Shown here: positions 42,987 through 50,982 of the stretch, piece by piece | How positions within the stretch are numbered: the first letter of the stretch is position 1 | How the letters are laid out: the number at the start of each line of letters is the position of its first letter | Origin: Actinoplanes utahensis | GTDB lineage: Bacteria > Actinomycetota > Actinomycetes > Mycobacteriales > Micromonosporaceae | Reading direction: 5' to 3' | DNA: 64,000 bases | NCBI RefSeq assembly: GCF_016862455.1 | Contig: NZ_BOMZ01000107.1 | Coordinates: 1-64,000, forward strand | Notes under the pieces: generated by a model | What the model was told of the DNA's origin: nothing | The model's database searches: none | Seen by the model: only the letters and a program-made list of their open reading frames with translations | Position numbers and translations under genes: made by a program

Positions 42987-43600
42987 CGTCCGTGGTGATC
43001 CTCGACTACGGGTCGGGGAACCTGCGCAGCGCGGAGCGGGCGGTCGCCCGTACCGGGGTGGACGTCACGGTGACCAGCGATCTGTCGCGGGCGGCCGAGG
43101 CGGACGGGCTGGTCGTGCCCGGCGTCGGGGCGTACGCGGCGTGCATGGCCGGGATCGAGGCCCTCGAGGCCGGGCCGGTGATCGCGGAGCGGGTGGCGGC
43201 CGGCCGGCCGGTGCTCGGCATCTGTGTCGGCATGCAGATCCTGTTCGAGTCCGGGGTGGAGCACGGGGTGGAGACCAAGGGGCTCGGGCTGCTGCCCGGC
43301 TCGGTCACCAAGCTGTCCGCCGAGCGGATCCCGCACATGGGGTGGAACACGGTGGCCGTTCCGGACGGGTCCCGGCTGCTCGCGGGACTCGACGGGGAGG
43401 CGCGGTTCTACTTCGTCCACTCGTACGCCGCTCAGGATCTCGATCTGCTGAGCGAAGCGAAGGTGACCACCGCGAGTCACGACCTGCCGTTCGCGGCGGT
43501 GGTGGAGGCCGGTGCGCTGAGCGCCGCCCAGTTCCACCCGGAGAAGTCGGCGGACGCCGGTTTCGCGCTGCTCAGCAACTGGGTCAAGACACTTCCGTGA
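42983..43600 (+). CDS. hisH: Imidazole glycerol phosphate synthase, glutaminase subunit HisH
   Basis: A class I glutamine amidotransferase of 205 residues that feeds ammonia to HisF. The N-terminal VVILDYGSGNLRSAERAVAR is standard; the nucleophile Cys81 is in VLGICVGMQILFES and the catalytic His/Glu in AAQFHPEKS. The start is GTG 42983 overlapping hisB; a longer frame starting inside hisB is an artefact. Its partner hisF is not adjacent but at 46479, after an inserted gene pair. Confidence 0.96.
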   Translation: MTSVVILDYGSGNLRSAERAVARTGVDVTVTSDLSRAAEADGLVVPGVGAYAACMAGIEALEAGPVIAERVAAGRPVLGICVGMQILFESGVEHGVETKGLGLLPGSVTKLSAERIPHMGWNTVAVPDGSRLLAGLDGEARFYFVHSYAAQDLDLLSEAKVTTASHDLPFAAVVEAGALSAAQFHPEKSADAGFALLSNWVKTLP

Positions 43601-43914
43601 GCAAGGAACGTGCCCGGCGGCGGGCCGAGCGGCTCGCCGTCCTGGACCGGGAGAAGGCCGCCCGCGCCCGGAGAGTGGCCCGCCGGGACCGTCGCCGTGC
43701 CCTCGTGAAGAGACTGAAGCCGCGTTTCGGCCGGGACGGCCGGATCTACCACCGCAGCCGGCGGCAGCGGATCGGCATCGTGGTCGTCACGCTGCTGGCC
43801 GTCGCCGCCGTCTGGACGCTCGTCCCAGAACTCGGCCTCCGCATCATCCTCACCGCCATGCTCGTCCTCGCCGTGCCGGCCCTCGTCGTCGTGGTGCTCG
43901 GCCGCCGCCCCTAG
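43597..43914 (+). CDS. Small basic membrane protein within the his operon
   Basis: A 105-residue protein of unknown function. The N-terminal half is extremely basic (about 20 Arg and Lys in the first 45 residues, e.g. RARRVARRDRRRALVKRLKP). The C-terminal half has two hydrophobic helices (IGIVVVTLLAVAAVWTLVPE and LRIILTAMLVLAVPALVVVV). It starts at GTG 43597 overlapping the hisH stop and ends 17 nt before hisA, so it is translated as part of the his operon. A role in histidine synthesis is not implied; the charge suggests nucleic acid or anionic lipid contact (inference). Confidence 0.75.
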   Translation: MSKERARRRAERLAVLDREKAARARRVARRDRRRALVKRLKPRFGRDGRIYHRSRRQRIGIVVVTLLAVAAVWTLVPELGLRIILTAMLVLAVPALVVVVLGRRP

Positions 43915-43931
43915 CGTTCGTCTGGAGAGAC

Positions 43932-44651
43932 ATGACCCTGCAACTCCTTCCCGCCGTCGACGTCGCCGACGGTCAGGCCGTCCGCCTGGTCCAGGGCGCC
44001 GCCGGTTCGGAGACCGCCTACGGCGACCCCCTGGAGGCCGCTCTGGCCTGGCAGAACGACGGCGCCGAGTGGATTCACCTGGTCGACCTGGACGCGGCGT
44101 TCGGCAAGGGCTCGAACGCCGAACTGCTCGCCGAGGTGGTGCGCCGCCTCGACGTCAAGGTGGAGCTGTCCGGCGGCATCCGCGACGACGCGTCGCTGAC
44201 CCGGGCCCTCGCCACCGGCGCGCAGCGGGTCAACATCGGCACCGCCGCCCTGGAGGACCCGGAGTGGTGCGACCGGATCTGCGGCGAGTACGGCGACCGG
44301 GTCGCGATCGGCCTGGACGTGCGCGGCCGGACCCTGTCGGCGCGGGGCTGGACCCGGGACGGCGGCGACCTGTACGAGGTTCTCGCGCGGCTGGACAAGG
44401 CCGGCGCGTCCCGGTACGTCGTCACCGACATCACCAAGGACGGCACGCTGAAGGGCCCGAACCTGGACCTGCTGCGTGAGGTGTGCGCGGCCACCGACAA
44501 GCCGGTCATCGCCAGTGGCGGCGTGTCGAGCCTGGACGACCTGCGGGCCCTGGCGACGCTGGAGCCGATCGGGGTGGAGGGCGTGATCGCGGGCAAGGCG
44601 CTGTACGCGGGCGCGTTCACCGTACGAGAAGCGCTTGCCGTTCTCGGTTGA
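43932..44651 (+). CDS. priA: Phosphoribosyl isomerase HisA / PriA
   Basis: A 239-residue TIM-barrel isomerase for ProFAR to PRFAR. The N-terminal LQLLPAVDVADGQAVRLVQG and the two phosphate-binding halves (VELSGGIRDDASLTRALATG and VIASGGVSSLDDLRALATLE) are clear. In actinobacteria this enzyme usually also acts as phosphoribosylanthranilate isomerase in tryptophan synthesis because trpF is missing; RDDASL and the GWTRDGG loop fit that PriA type, but dual activity is inferred. The 3' end overlaps the convergent LysR gene by 35 nt. Confidence 0.95.
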   Translation: MTLQLLPAVDVADGQAVRLVQGAAGSETAYGDPLEAALAWQNDGAEWIHLVDLDAAFGKGSNAELLAEVVRRLDVKVELSGGIRDDASLTRALATGAQRVNIGTAALEDPEWCDRICGEYGDRVAIGLDVRGRTLSARGWTRDGGDLYEVLARLDKAGASRYVVTDITKDGTLKGPNLDLLREVCAATDKPVIASGGVSSLDDLRALATLEPIGVEGVIAGKALYAGAFTVREALAVLG

Positions 44652-45525
44652 TCCGCCACGCCTCGCGTAACGCCTGTTCGGCGGCCCGGATGGCGGGCCG
44701 GGCCGCTGAGGAGTCCCGCCAGGCGATGACCACTCGCCGCATCGGTGCCGGATTCAGTTCGACGATTCGGACCTTTTCCGGCAGATCGCTGCGCGCAAGC
44801 CGGGGGATGAGCCCGACTCCCAATCCCGCCGCGATCAGCGTCAGTTGAGTCTCGAACTCCCCGACCTGGAAGTCCGGGACGACGCCCGGCAGGCGGCGGA
44901 TCAGGTACTCATAGCAGACGTCGCCCGCACGGACGCCGATCCAGCGCTCGCCGCGCGCCTGCTCGAGTTCGATCTTTCCGGACAGATGGTGGTCGTGCGG
45001 CACGACCAGGTCGGCGTGATCAAGGCCCAGCTCAGTCCGGGAGATGCCCTCGGGATAGCGCAACGCCACCTCCGGCCAATCGTCGAGCACCGCCACGTCG
45101 ACATGACCGCGCCGGAGCAGCTCGAGACCCTCGTGCGGATTGACCTCGATCAGCCCGATGCTCAGCGACGGATGCTCGGCCGCCAGCTTGTGCAGCGCGT
45201 GCGGCATGAGCGCCCGGCAGGCGGTCGCGAACGCCGACACGGTGAGCCGCCCGGTCACCGTGTCCCGGTGTGCGGCGAGCGCCGCCTCGGCTTCGTCCAT
45301 GCCGGTCAGCACCCGCTCGGCGTGATCGGCGAGGAGCCGCCCGGCCTCGGTGAGCCGTAGTCTCCGCCCGTCCTTCTCGACCAGGGTGGCGCCGGTCTCC
45401 CGCTCCAGTTTGGCGAGCTGCTGGGAGATCGCGGACGGGGTGCAGTGCAGCGCCTGCCCGGCGGCGAGAACGGTGCCGTAACTGGCGACGGCGTGCAGAG
45501 CCCGGAGCCGGCCCAGATCGATCAT
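44617..45525 (-). CDS. LysR-family transcriptional regulator
   Basis: A 302-residue LTTR. The N-terminal winged helix-turn-helix is LGRLRALHAVASYGTVLAAG, then ALHCTPSAISQQLAKLERE. The C-terminal periplasmic-binding-like domain covers about residues 90-295 (RLTVSAFATACRALMPHALH; LTLIAAGLGVGLIPRLARSD). It is divergent from an EamA transporter gene, 72 nt away, which is its likely target. A 17-nt palindrome overlaps its own start codon. It looks leaderless: TAGCAT lies 6 nt before the ATG. Its 3' end overlaps hisA, and the LysR/EamA pair separates hisA from hisF. Confidence 0.93.
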   Translation of the reverse strand: MIDLGRLRALHAVASYGTVLAAGQALHCTPSAISQQLAKLERETGATLVEKDGRRLRLTEAGRLLADHAERVLTGMDEAEAALAAHRDTVTGRLTVSAFATACRALMPHALHKLAAEHPSLSIGLIEVNPHEGLELLRRGHVDVAVLDDWPEVALRYPEGISRTELGLDHADLVVPHDHHLSGKIELEQARGERWIGVRAGDVCYEYLIRRLPGVVPDFQVGEFETQLTLIAAGLGVGLIPRLARSDLPEKVRIVELNPAPMRRVVIAWRDSSAARPAIRAAEQALREAWRINRERQALLVR

Positions 45526-45540
45526 GTAGCGATGCTACAT
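45524..45540. promoter_or_regulatory. Palindromic operator at the LysR start
   Basis: ATGTAGC-GAT-GCTACAT is a perfect 7-bp inverted repeat with a 3-bp centre. It contains the T-N11-A spacing used by LysR proteins and overlaps both the start codon and the TAGCAT -10 of the LysR gene, suggesting autorepression and control of the divergent transporter gene. Confidence 0.55.
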
Positions 45541-45597
45541 CGACGGTGTAGGTTATTTCGCTGGTGCTTAACTGTCACGCCGGGTGAGGGTGGCCGC

Positions 45598-46482
45598 ATG
45601 AGACCGCGTGACCTCGCCCTCGCCGTCGCCGTGGCGGCCGTCTGGGGCGTCAACTTCGTCGTGATCGACACCGGGCTGGAGCACTTCCCGCCGCTGCTCT
45701 TCTCCGCTCTGCGCTTCGGCCTCGCCGCCTTCCCGGCCCTGCTCTTCGTGGGCCGCCCGCAGGTGCCCTGGAAGTGGCTGATCACTGTCGCGCTGGTGCT
45801 CGGGGTGGTCAAGTTCAGCCTGCTGTTCATCGGCATGCGGGCCGGGATGCCGGCCGGGCTGAGCTCGCTGGTGCTGCAGAGCCAGGCGATCTTCACGATG
45901 CTCTTCGCGGTGCTGTTCCTGCGGGAGCGGCCCCGGCCGATGCAGCTGGCCGGCCTGGGCGTGGCGGTCGCCGGGGTCGCCCTGGTGGCCACCCGGATGA
46001 CCGCGAACCTGCCGGCCTTCCTGCTGCTGCTGGGCGCGGCCGCGGCCTGGGGCGTGTCCAACATCGCCACCCGCAAGGCGTCCCCGCCGGACACCCTGCG
46101 ATTCATGGTCTGGGTCAGCGCGCTCGCCACCGGCCCGCTGCTGATCCTCACCCTGATCGTGGACGGGCCGGCCGCCGACCTGGCCGCGCTGCGCGCGATC
46201 GACACCGAGGCCGTGCTGGCCCTGCTCTACATCGCTCTGCTGTCGACATTGGCCGGCTTCGCCGGCTGGGGACATCTGATGCGCCGGTACGGGGCCTCGA
46301 CCGTCGCGCCCTTCTCCATGCTCGTCCCGTTCTTCGGCATCGCCTCGGCCGCCCTGATCCTCGGCGAGCCGGTCCACACCGTCGACGTCGCCGGCGGGGT
46401 CCTGGTCGTCGGCGGCGTGCTCCTGGGACTGGTCAGGGCCCGGTCCGCGACCACCGAACCGCTGGTTAGGGTGGGGGCATGA
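45598..46482 (+). CDS. EamA-family (DMT) transporter
   Basis: A 294-residue inner-membrane permease with ten predicted hydrophobic segments arranged as two EamA repeats. The first repeat begins LALAVAVAAVWGVNFVVIDT and contains LQSQAIFTMLFAVLFLRERP. The second contains GAAAAWGVSNIATRKA and VAPFSMLVPFFGIASAALIL, ending with LGEPVHTVDVAGGVLVVGGV. Family members export or import amino acids and related metabolites; the substrate is not predictable, although a position between his genes makes an amino-acid efflux role conceivable. The ATG at 45598 is chosen because upstream in-frame sequence overlaps the LysR gene. Confidence 0.9.
   Translation: MRPRDLALAVAVAAVWGVNFVVIDTGLEHFPPLLFSALRFGLAAFPALLFVGRPQVPWKWLITVALVLGVVKFSLLFIGMRAGMPAGLSSLVLQSQAIFTMLFAVLFLRERPRPMQLAGLGVAVAGVALVATRMTANLPAFLLLLGAAAAWGVSNIATRKASPPDTLRFMVWVSALATGPLLILTLIVDGPAADLAALRAIDTEAVLALLYIALLSTLAGFAGWGHLMRRYGASTVAPFSMLVPFFGIASAALILGEPVHTVDVAGGVLVVGGVLLGLVRARSATTEPLVRVGA
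46467..46472 (+). promoter_or_regulatory. -10 element of hisF (leaderless type)
   Basis: TAGGGT inside the end of the EamA gene, 6 nt before the hisF ATG. It would give hisF its own leaderless transcript now that it is cut off from the his operon. Confidence 0.45.
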
Positions 46483-47240
46483 CGGTCGCGGTACGTGTGA
46501 TTCCCTGCCTGGACGTGGACGCCGGTCGGGTGGTGAAAGGCGTCAACTTCGTCGACCTGCGGGACGCGGGCGACCCGGTCGAGCTGGCCGCCGCCTACGA
46601 CGCGGCCGGCGCCGACGAGCTGACCTTCCTCGACGTGACCGCCTCCTCCGACGACCGCGGCACCATGCTCGACGTGGTCCGGCGCACCGCCGAGACGGTG
46701 TTCATCCCGCTCACCGTGGGCGGCGGCGTCCGTTCCCCGGAGAACGTGGACGTGCTGCTGCGCGCCGGCGCCGACAAGGTGGGCGTCAACACGGCGGCCA
46801 TCGCCCGCCCGCAGCTGATCAAGGAGATCGCCGAGCGTTTCGGCAACCAGGTCCTCGTGCTGTCGCTGGATGTGCGGCGGTCGGCGGAGCAGCCGAGCGG
46901 CTGGGAGGTCACCACCCACGGCGGCCGCCGCAGCGCCGGGCTCGACGCGATCGAGTGGGCCGAGCGGGTGGCCGGGCTGGGCGCCGGGGAGATCCTGCTG
47001 AACTCGATGGACGCCGACGGCACCAAGGCCGGGTTCGACCTGGACCTCATCCGGGCGGTCCGCAAGGTCGTCGACATCCCGGTGATCGCCAGCGGCGGCG
47101 CCGGGGCGGTCGAGCACTTCGCGCCGGCGGTCGACGCGGGCGCGGACGCGGTGCTCGCGGCCAGCGTCTTCCACTTCGGCGACCTGACCATCGGCGAGGT
47201 CAAGGACAGCCTGCGCGCGGCCGGGAACCCGGTCCGCTAG
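46479..47240 (+). CDS. hisF: Imidazole glycerol phosphate synthase, cyclase subunit HisF
   Basis: A 253-residue TIM barrel that uses HisH-derived ammonia to convert PRFAR into IGP and AICAR. The opening VRVIPCLDVDAGRVVKGVNF with the catalytic aspartate is diagnostic, as are FLDVTASSDDRGTMLDVVRR, PLTVGGGVRS and ILLNSMDADGTKAGFDLDLI with the second aspartate. A late VIASGGAGAVEHFAPAVDAG binds phosphate. It overlaps the EamA gene end by 4 nt. It ends in a convergent gap of 60 nt; hisI and hisG are not in this window. Confidence 0.97.
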   Translation: MTVAVRVIPCLDVDAGRVVKGVNFVDLRDAGDPVELAAAYDAAGADELTFLDVTASSDDRGTMLDVVRRTAETVFIPLTVGGGVRSPENVDVLLRAGADKVGVNTAAIARPQLIKEIAERFGNQVLVLSLDVRRSAEQPSGWEVTTHGGRRSAGLDAIEWAERVAGLGAGEILLNSMDADGTKAGFDLDLIRAVRKVVDIPVIASGGAGAVEHFAPAVDAGADAVLAASVFHFGDLTIGEVKDSLRAAGNPVR

Positions 47241-47300
47241 CGCGTCGATGCCGGGTGGATCTCAGCCGCCCGGGGCGCCCGAAAGGCACCCACCGTCGTG

Positions 47301-47729
47301 TCAGCGGCCGTCGGCGAGCCGCAGGCTGTATTCGCGGACGGCGGCGTTGTACGCCTGCTCGCCCAGATCCCAGTCGGTGTAACCGGGCTCGGCGGCCCGG
47401 TTCAGTTGCGTCTGCAGGGTCATCACCGCCGAGGACAGGCCGCTGAACGGCCGGGTCCGCCACAGCTGCTCCCCGGCCGGGGCGACCTCGATCATGTCGT
47501 CCTCCACCAGGATCAGCCCGGCCCCGGCCAGCCGGCGCACCGACTCCTCCAGGTCCTCCCGGCTCGGCACGCTGTGGTGCAGGAAATCGGCGGCGGCCAG
47601 CAGGTCGGCCAGGGTCGCCCCGGTCACCGGCAGCGCCGCGTGCAGTGCCCGGTCACGCTCCAGGCGCTCGGCGATGACCGCGGAGACGAAGATCCAAGCG
47701 TCGTTCCAGTTCCAGTCACCGGCCCCCAT
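47301..47729 (-). CDS. Conserved hypothetical protein, possible winged helix
   Basis: A 142-residue cytoplasmic protein without a recognised family. It opens with MGAGDWNWNDAWIFVSAVIA. Helix-rich stretches GATLADLLAAADFLHHSVPS and REDLEESVRRLAGAGLILVE, followed by DDMIEVAPAGEQLW, resemble the helix-helix-wing order of small winged-helix domains; a DNA-binding role is only a guess. The start at 47729 is preferred over the upstream open frame (to 47786), which reads into the yczE 3' end; CATCAT lies 6 nt before it as a possible leaderless -10. Confidence 0.65.
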   Translation of the reverse strand: MGAGDWNWNDAWIFVSAVIAERLERDRALHAALPVTGATLADLLAAADFLHHSVPSREDLEESVRRLAGAGLILVEDDMIEVAPAGEQLWRTRPFSGLSSAVMTLQTQLNRAAEPGYTDWDLGEQAYNAAVREYSLRLADGR

Positions 47730-47754
47730 GCCGCAATGATGCCGTGCCGTGGCG

Positions 47755-48378
47755 TCACCGGGAAGCGAATGTGTCCGGAAGATCACTGCGGACCGGCTGC
47801 GGCACGGTCAGCTTCGGCAGGAACAGATGCACCAGCGGGCCGATCGACACCGCATAGGCGATCGTCCCCACGCCGACCGTGCCACCGAGCAGGAATCCGG
47901 CGCCCAGCACGGTCACCTCGATGCCGGTGCGGACGACCCGTACCGACAGTTTCGGGAACCGCGCCGCGAGCCCGGTCATCAGGCCGTCGCGCGGGCCGGG
48001 CCCCATCCGGCTGCCGATGTAGAGGCCGGTCGCGAAACCGTTCAGCAGGATCCCGCCGACCAGATAGCCGACCCGCGCCGGGATCGCCTGCCCGGCGGGA
48101 AGCACCGCGAGCGCCGCGTCCGCGGCGAAACCCACGACGAGCAGATTGGCCACCGTGCCGATTCCCGGCTTCTGCCGCAGCGGGATCCAGAGCAGCAGCA
48201 CCGGTACGCCCACGAGCAGCACGATCCACCCGAAGCTGATCCCGGTCACCTCGGAGAGGCCCTGGTGGAAGACGTCCCACGGGTTCAGCCCGAGCCCCGA
48301 CTCGACCATGAGGGCAATGCTGACGCCGTAGAGAACGAGCCCGGCGAACAGTTGCGGGACGCGGCGATAGAGGTTCAT
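47755..48378 (-). CDS. yczE: YczE/YitT-type membrane protein
   Basis: A 207-residue membrane protein with five to six hydrophobic segments. The family signature is in VESGLGLNPWDVFHQGLSEV and GISFGWIVLLVG. Later come GYLVGGILLNGFATGLYIGS and RMGPGPRDGLMTGLAARFPK. YczE proteins are of unknown transport function; in bacilli one affects antibiotic production. ATG 48378 (MNLYRRVPQLF) is chosen; ATG 48393 would add five residues and lies in the operator region. It is divergent from a MocR-type regulator, the standard pairing for this family. Confidence 0.88.
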   Translation of the reverse strand: MNLYRRVPQLFAGLVLYGVSIALMVESGLGLNPWDVFHQGLSEVTGISFGWIVLLVGVPVLLLWIPLRQKPGIGTVANLLVVGFAADAALAVLPAGQAIPARVGYLVGGILLNGFATGLYIGSRMGPGPRDGLMTGLAARFPKLSVRVVRTGIEVTVLGAGFLLGGTVGVGTIAYAVSIGPLVHLFLPKLTVPQPVRSDLPDTFASR

Positions 48379-48392
48379 GCTGCCACTCTTCA

Positions 48393-48422
48393 TGCCAATC
48401 GGCCGGTGCTAAAGTGCCAATC
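48393..48422. promoter_or_regulatory. Direct-repeat operator between yczE and its regulator
   Basis: TGCCAATC occurs at 48393-48400 and again at 48415-48422, 22 bp apart, which is two helical turns. MocR regulators such as PdxR bind direct repeats in divergent promoter regions, so this is the likely site of the adjacent regulator. Confidence 0.6.
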
Positions 48423-48436
48423 CTCTGGAGGTGGCT

Positions 48437-49891
48437 ATGACGACGTCGGTTCGTGGAGACCAATTGGCCCGGTTGCTGGGGCGGTGGCATGCCCTGCCCG
48501 GCCGTCGGCGCAGCCCCGACTACGCCGCGCTGGCCGCCGCCGTCCGCGGTCTGCTCACCGACGGCCGGCTCGCTCTCGGCGTGCGCCTGCCCGCCGAGCG
48601 GGAGCTCGCCGAAGCCCTCGCGATCAGCCGCACCACCGTGTCCGCCGCCTACCGTGCGCTCCGCGAGACCGGCCACCTGACCAGCCGGCGCGGCGCCGGC
48701 AGCTGGACCACCCTGCCGCACGGCCACCGGGTCGCCTCGTCCGGCCTGTGGGCCCCCGACGACGACCTCGACATGATCGACCTCGGGGTGGCCGCCTCGG
48801 CCGCGCCGGTCGAGCTGGTGCACGCCGCCCGCGCCGCCGCCGACGACCTGCCCCGCTACCTGGGCAGCTCCGGCTACCACCCGATCGGGCTGCCGGAGCT
48901 GCGGGCCGCCGTCGCCGACGGTTACACGGCTCGCGGTGTGCCCACCTCGGCCGAGCAGATCCTCATCACCAGCGGCACCCAGCAGGCCCTCGACCTGGTG
49001 CTGCGGTTGAGCGTCCCGGCCGGCGCACCGGTCCTGGTGGAGACGCCGACCTATCCCAACGCGCTCGCCGCGCTCGCCGCCCGCCGCGCCCGGATCAGCA
49101 CCCACGGCCTCGACATCGACCACGGCTGGGACGGCGAGATGCTGCTCGGCGCGCTGCGCCAGACCCGGCCGCGGATGGCCTATCTCATCCCCGAATTCCA
49201 CAACCCGACCGGCCACCTGATGCCCGCCGAGCTGCGCGAACGTCTCGTCGCCACCGCGCACTCCACCGGCACCGAGCTGATCGTCGACGAGGCTTTCGTG
49301 GACCTGCCCCTCGACGACCCGGCGATGCCGCCCCCGGTCGCCGTCTTCGACAGGCACTCCCGCGTCACCTCGATCGGCGGGATGAGCAAACCGTACTGGG
49401 GTGGCCTCCGCATCGGCTGGGTCCGCGCGTCCGCCCCGCTGGTGCAGCGCCTCGCCGCCATCCGGGTCGGCGTCGACATGGCCAGCCCGGTCCTGGAGCA
49501 GCTCGTCGCCGTACACCTGCTGCGCCAGTCGGCGGACATCGTCGCCGCCCGCCGCGCCCAGCTGCGCTTCCGCCGCGACGCCCTCGTCGAAGCCCTGCGC
49601 GACCAGCTCCCGGAATGGCGTTTCCGCATCCCCGGCGGCGGTGTGACGCTCTGGGCCGAGCTCGACGGGCCGATCTCCAGCGCCCTCTCCCGCGCCGCCG
49701 AGGACGTCGGGGTGCGCCTCGCCCCCGGCCCGCGCTTCGGCCTGGACGGCACTCTGGAACGCTTCGTGCGCCTCCCGTTCACCCTGGCCGCCGACGACCT
49801 CACCGAAGCCGTCCGCCGCCTCGCCTCCGTCCGCCACGATCTCGACCACGCGGCCCGCCCGACCTGGCGCACCCCGACCGTCATCGCCTGA
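48437..49891 (+). CDS. yczR: MocR-family PLP-dependent regulator (YczR type)
   Basis: A 484-residue fusion of a GntR-type winged helix and a fold-type I aminotransferase domain. The winged helix covers residues ~25-85 (LPAERELAEALAISRTTVSA). In the aminotransferase domain, ITSGTQQALDLVLRLSVPAG, PEFHNPTGHLMP and the PLP-lysine region SRVTSIGGMSKPYWGGLRIG are visible. Such proteins sense PLP or amino compounds and regulate neighbouring genes; the divergent yczE is the obvious target. ATG 48437 with GGAGG 5 nt upstream is the start. It is followed 80 nt later by the surface-protein cassette. Confidence 0.92.
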   Translation: MTTSVRGDQLARLLGRWHALPGRRRSPDYAALAAAVRGLLTDGRLALGVRLPAERELAEALAISRTTVSAAYRALRETGHLTSRRGAGSWTTLPHGHRVASSGLWAPDDDLDMIDLGVAASAAPVELVHAARAAADDLPRYLGSSGYHPIGLPELRAAVADGYTARGVPTSAEQILITSGTQQALDLVLRLSVPAGAPVLVETPTYPNALAALAARRARISTHGLDIDHGWDGEMLLGALRQTRPRMAYLIPEFHNPTGHLMPAELRERLVATAHSTGTELIVDEAFVDLPLDDPAMPPPVAVFDRHSRVTSIGGMSKPYWGGLRIGWVRASAPLVQRLAAIRVGVDMASPVLEQLVAVHLLRQSADIVAARRAQLRFRRDALVEALRDQLPEWRFRIPGGGVTLWAELDGPISSALSRAAEDVGVRLAPGPRFGLDGTLERFVRLPFTLAADDLTEAVRRLASVRHDLDHAARPTWRTPTVIA

Positions 49892-49971
49892 CCGCAACCG
49901 GGCCACAACTCAACCCGCTCCAGGGGATGCCGATGACAGCGACGTAACCTCATCGGCTCCTCGGAGGCTTC

Positions 49972-50946
49972 ATGTCAAGCAGCAGAACGCGGCAGCGGGT
50001 TGCCGCGGTAGTCGCCCTGGCGATCGGGGCGGTCCTGGCGACAGCGCCGCCCGCCCACGCCGCAGCCCTCACCTCCGTCAGCTGGGCGACCTCCCAGCCG
50101 CAGCCGAACGCTGCCAACGTCCGCTACACGTGGACCTTCACCACCGCCACCACCAGCCCCAACGATCTCGCCGCAGTGACCATGACGGTCCCGGTCGGCA
50201 CGACGAGCGGTGTTCTCTCGGTGGCCGACTTCTACGGGATCGGGGCCGGCAGCGTGGCGCTGGTCGGCAACGTCGTGACCTATACGGTGGCCCTCCCGGC
50301 GGCATCCATCGCCGCGGGCACCCCGATCCTGATCTCGATCGACGGATTCATCAACAGCGGCACTCCCGGCGATGCCACCAGCACGGTCACCACGCAGGAC
50401 AGCGTGGGCAACGCCACCATCGACTCGGCCGCCAGCAACACCCTGACCTTCAGCAACAGCAGCACGGCGGTCACGGTCGTGGTGCCCCGGTCGACCGCGT
50501 TCACCAGCGACACCACCGGCATCACCATGCTGATGGACCCGTCGGTGACGGCGCTGGCCACCCAGACCAGGGATGTCTCCCTGACTGTCAAGACCAACGC
50601 GATCAACGGCTACACCCTGCAGACCAGGATCAACCAGCAACTGACGACCTCGGGTGGCACGGTGCTCTCCGCGGTGGCGGGCACGGTCGGCGCGTCGGTG
50701 CCGGCCCCGGCGGCCAACAGTTTCGGATACACCATCTCCAGCGCTTCCCGGGCCGCCGCGGTACAGGGGCAGCTCGCTACCGGGTACGCCGGATACGACC
50801 ATCTGGCTCCCGCGAACATCGCGGTCTACGGCGGGGCCACGAACAGCGACACCTACGTGCTGCGCAACCGGGCGGCCGTCAACCATCTGCAGGCGACCGG
50901 TAAGTACACCGGGTCGATCACCTACACGGTTCTGCCCTCGTACTGA
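49972..50946 (+). CDS. Secreted WxL-like surface protein (short form)
   Basis: A 324-residue exported protein. The signal peptide is about residues 1-30 (VAAVVALAIGAVLATAPPAH then A). The mature part is beta-rich and Thr/Ser/Ala-rich, with two regions: residues ~31-165 (SVSWATSQPQPNAANVRYTW; VTYTVALPAASIAAGTPILI) and ~165-324 (SLTVKTNAINGYTLQTRINQ; PAANSFGYTISSAS; GKYTGSITYTVLPSY). The whole mature sequence is homologous to the last ~290 residues of the NHL protein at 51972. The C-terminal YTGSITYTV resembles the end of WxL domains with Tyr for Trp. GGAGG precedes the ATG; TAACCT at 49945-49950 may be the -10. No anchor is seen. First gene of a three-gene cassette. Confidence 0.8.
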   Translation: MSSSRTRQRVAAVVALAIGAVLATAPPAHAAALTSVSWATSQPQPNAANVRYTWTFTTATTSPNDLAAVTMTVPVGTTSGVLSVADFYGIGAGSVALVGNVVTYTVALPAASIAAGTPILISIDGFINSGTPGDATSTVTTQDSVGNATIDSAASNTLTFSNSSTAVTVVVPRSTAFTSDTTGITMLMDPSVTALATQTRDVSLTVKTNAINGYTLQTRINQQLTTSGGTVLSAVAGTVGASVPAPAANSFGYTISSASRAAAVQGQLATGYAGYDHLAPANIAVYGGATNSDTYVLRNRAAVNHLQATGKYTGSITYTVLPSY

Positions 50947-50982
50947 CGGATTCCTCGTACTGACCGAAGATGGGAGGCACCG

